A stretch of DNA of 15,582 nucleotides from JAQVWU01 sp964628455 (lineage in GTDB: Bacteria > Bacillota > Clostridia > Oscillospirales > CAG-272), in the NCBI GenBank assembly GCA_964628455.1, contig CAZVPD010000091.1, forward strand, positions 1 through 15,582. The letters are read 5' to 3'. Made by a program: the position numbers and the translations under genes. Below, piece by piece: positions 14,979 through 15,582 of this stretch (positions are counted from its first letter, which is position 1; the number at the start of each line of letters is the position of its first letter). The notes under the pieces were generated by a model. That model saw only the letters and a program-made list of their open reading frames with translations. It did no database searches and was not told where the DNA came from.

Positions 14979-15030
14979 GCATTTAAAACAAAAATATAAA
15001 AAAATAATTCTAATGTTTTAATATTTTGTT

Positions 15031-15582
15031 TTATAAATATCTGTGCTCGATTTCTTCTCCGAGTTCATGCATAAGGCTGAAGGCTGTGATGAGCCACAGG
15101 ATGCTGACCGCCGCGTTTACCATCCAGTATTCGGGCCAGTAGAGAAGGCAGAGGGTATATGCGGCGCCGGATACGGCGGCCAGGATGCCGAGGACGGCAA
15201 AGACGACCGTTTTACACCGCAGCTTCTTCCGGAGATATTCGTCTTTGGCTTTTGCCGCGTTGAATTCGCTTTGGGTTTCGGGACCGGTGTGGTCTTTGAT
15301 CATCGACATCAGATAAGCGGTCAATGCGGCGATGAGAAGGATGAGCAGGACCGCTTCGGCGGCGGAGAGTGCGGCCGAAACCAGAAACATTCTGTAGGAT
15401 TCCATGCTTTTGCCTATGCCGTATGCGTAAAATTTGTCGGAGAACATTTTCATGTAATACCAGCTTGCGGCCGAAAACAACGCGGCGGCCGAACCGAGGG
15501 CAAGCGGAAGCTTATATCCCCGCATATATTTTACCGTCATGAAAAGACCGGCTGTAATGCACAGGAGACCGGCGGTATCGGG
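15031..15582 (-). CDS. Multi-pass membrane protein of unknown function (5' end outside window)
   Basis: The frame is open from the TAA at 15031 to the window edge, so about 183 residues are visible and the true start is probably outside. An ATG at 15540 exists but has no ribosome site, and the residues before it (GLLCITAGLF) continue a hydrophobic helix. Five hydrophobic segments are visible: one at the edge, then around LALGSAAALFSAASWYYM, FLVSAALSAAEAVLLILLIA, VVFAVLGILAAVSGAAYTL and VNAAVSILWLITAFSLM. A charged loop rich in Lys and Glu (QSEFNAAKAKDEYLRKKLR) separates the third and fourth. I do not recognise the family. Codons are GC-rich, unlike the cluster, which suggests a chromosomal neighbour rather than a part of the polysaccharide locus. 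Confidence 0.75.
   Translation of the reverse strand, partial: PDTAGLLCITAGLFMTVKYMRGYKLPLALGSAAALFSAASWYYMKMFSDKFYAYGIGKSMESYRMFLVSAALSAAEAVLLILLIAALTAYLMSMIKDHTGPETQSEFNAAKAKDEYLRKKLRCKTVVFAVLGILAAVSGAAYTLCLLYWPEYWMVNAAVSILWLITAFSLMHELGEEIEHRYL

Larger units (their letters stand above)
14594..15030 (-). promoter_or_regulatory. AT-rich leader/promoter region of the polysaccharide operon
   Basis: A 437-nt non-coding stretch between the flanking membrane-protein gene and the first operon gene; 14860-15030 is almost entirely A and T. It must hold the main promoter, since no other gap of this size exists. No GC-rich terminator hairpin is seen for the upstream gene, only AT-only stems. A hairpin of about six pairs (CTATTT with AGATAG, one G-U) lies around 14603-14620, just before the start region. 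Individual candidates inside are listed separately; none can be fixed from sequence alone. Confidence 0.6.

Noticed and set aside
14594..15030. CRISPR array, tRNA, or invertible promoter in the long AT-rich gap
   Set aside because: There are no regularly spaced repeats, no cloverleaf-like GC arms, and no long inverted repeats bounding a segment.

Overview
The window holds most of one long surface-polysaccharide (capsule/exopolysaccharide or O-antigen-like) biosynthesis operon of the Wzx/Wzy type. All genes lie on the minus strand, so transcription runs from right to left. The organism is bacterial. Several genes start with TTG behind a recognisable Shine-Dalgarno sequence, which fits Bacillota (Clostridia-like gut bacteria) better than Bacteroidota, but this is inference only. 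The cluster is visibly AT-rich, while the genes at both edges are more GC-rich, as is usual for an exchanged polysaccharide locus. A run of ten N at 8393-8402 shows that this is a gapped draft assembly.

Layout in transcription order. 15582-15031: C-terminal part of a GC-rich membrane protein, probably outside the cluster. 15030-14594: 437 nt of very AT-rich leader with candidate promoters, a small basic ORF with a good ribosome binding site, and repeats. 14593-13448: DegT/PglE/WcfR-like sugar aminotransferase. 13438-12800: PglC/WcfS-like initiating phosphoglycosyl transferase. 12778-11723: FemAB/BioF2-like acyl- or aminoacyltransferase. 11719-10514 and 10479-9418: two GT4 glycosyltransferases. 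9421-8852: hexapeptide O-acetyltransferase. 8806-7631 (with the N gap) and 7539-6346: two more GT4 enzymes. 6327-5104: Wzy polymerase. 5107-3578: Wzx flippase. 3581-2490: polysaccharide pyruvyl transferase. 2493-1777: cytoplasmic NodB-like deacetylase. 1799-642: FrhB-like iron-sulfur protein. 530-1: GC-richer GlmU-type nucleotidyltransferase running off the window.

Proposed pathway: the aminotransferase makes a UDP-4-amino-sugar, the phosphoglycosyl transferase loads it on undecaprenyl phosphate, and four GT4 enzymes extend it to about a five-sugar repeat. The acetyltransferase, FemAB-like, pyruvyl transferase and deacetylase proteins decorate it; Wzx flips it and Wzy polymerises it. A 4-amino-sugar initiator without a matching PglD-type N-acetyltransferase, plus a pyruvyl transferase and a deacetylase, matches the logic of zwitterionic capsules such as Bacteroides fragilis polysaccharide A. 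That is the most interesting hypothesis here. The second is the coupled pyruvyl transferase / deacetylase / FrhB-like module, whose redox member has no established role in polysaccharide synthesis.
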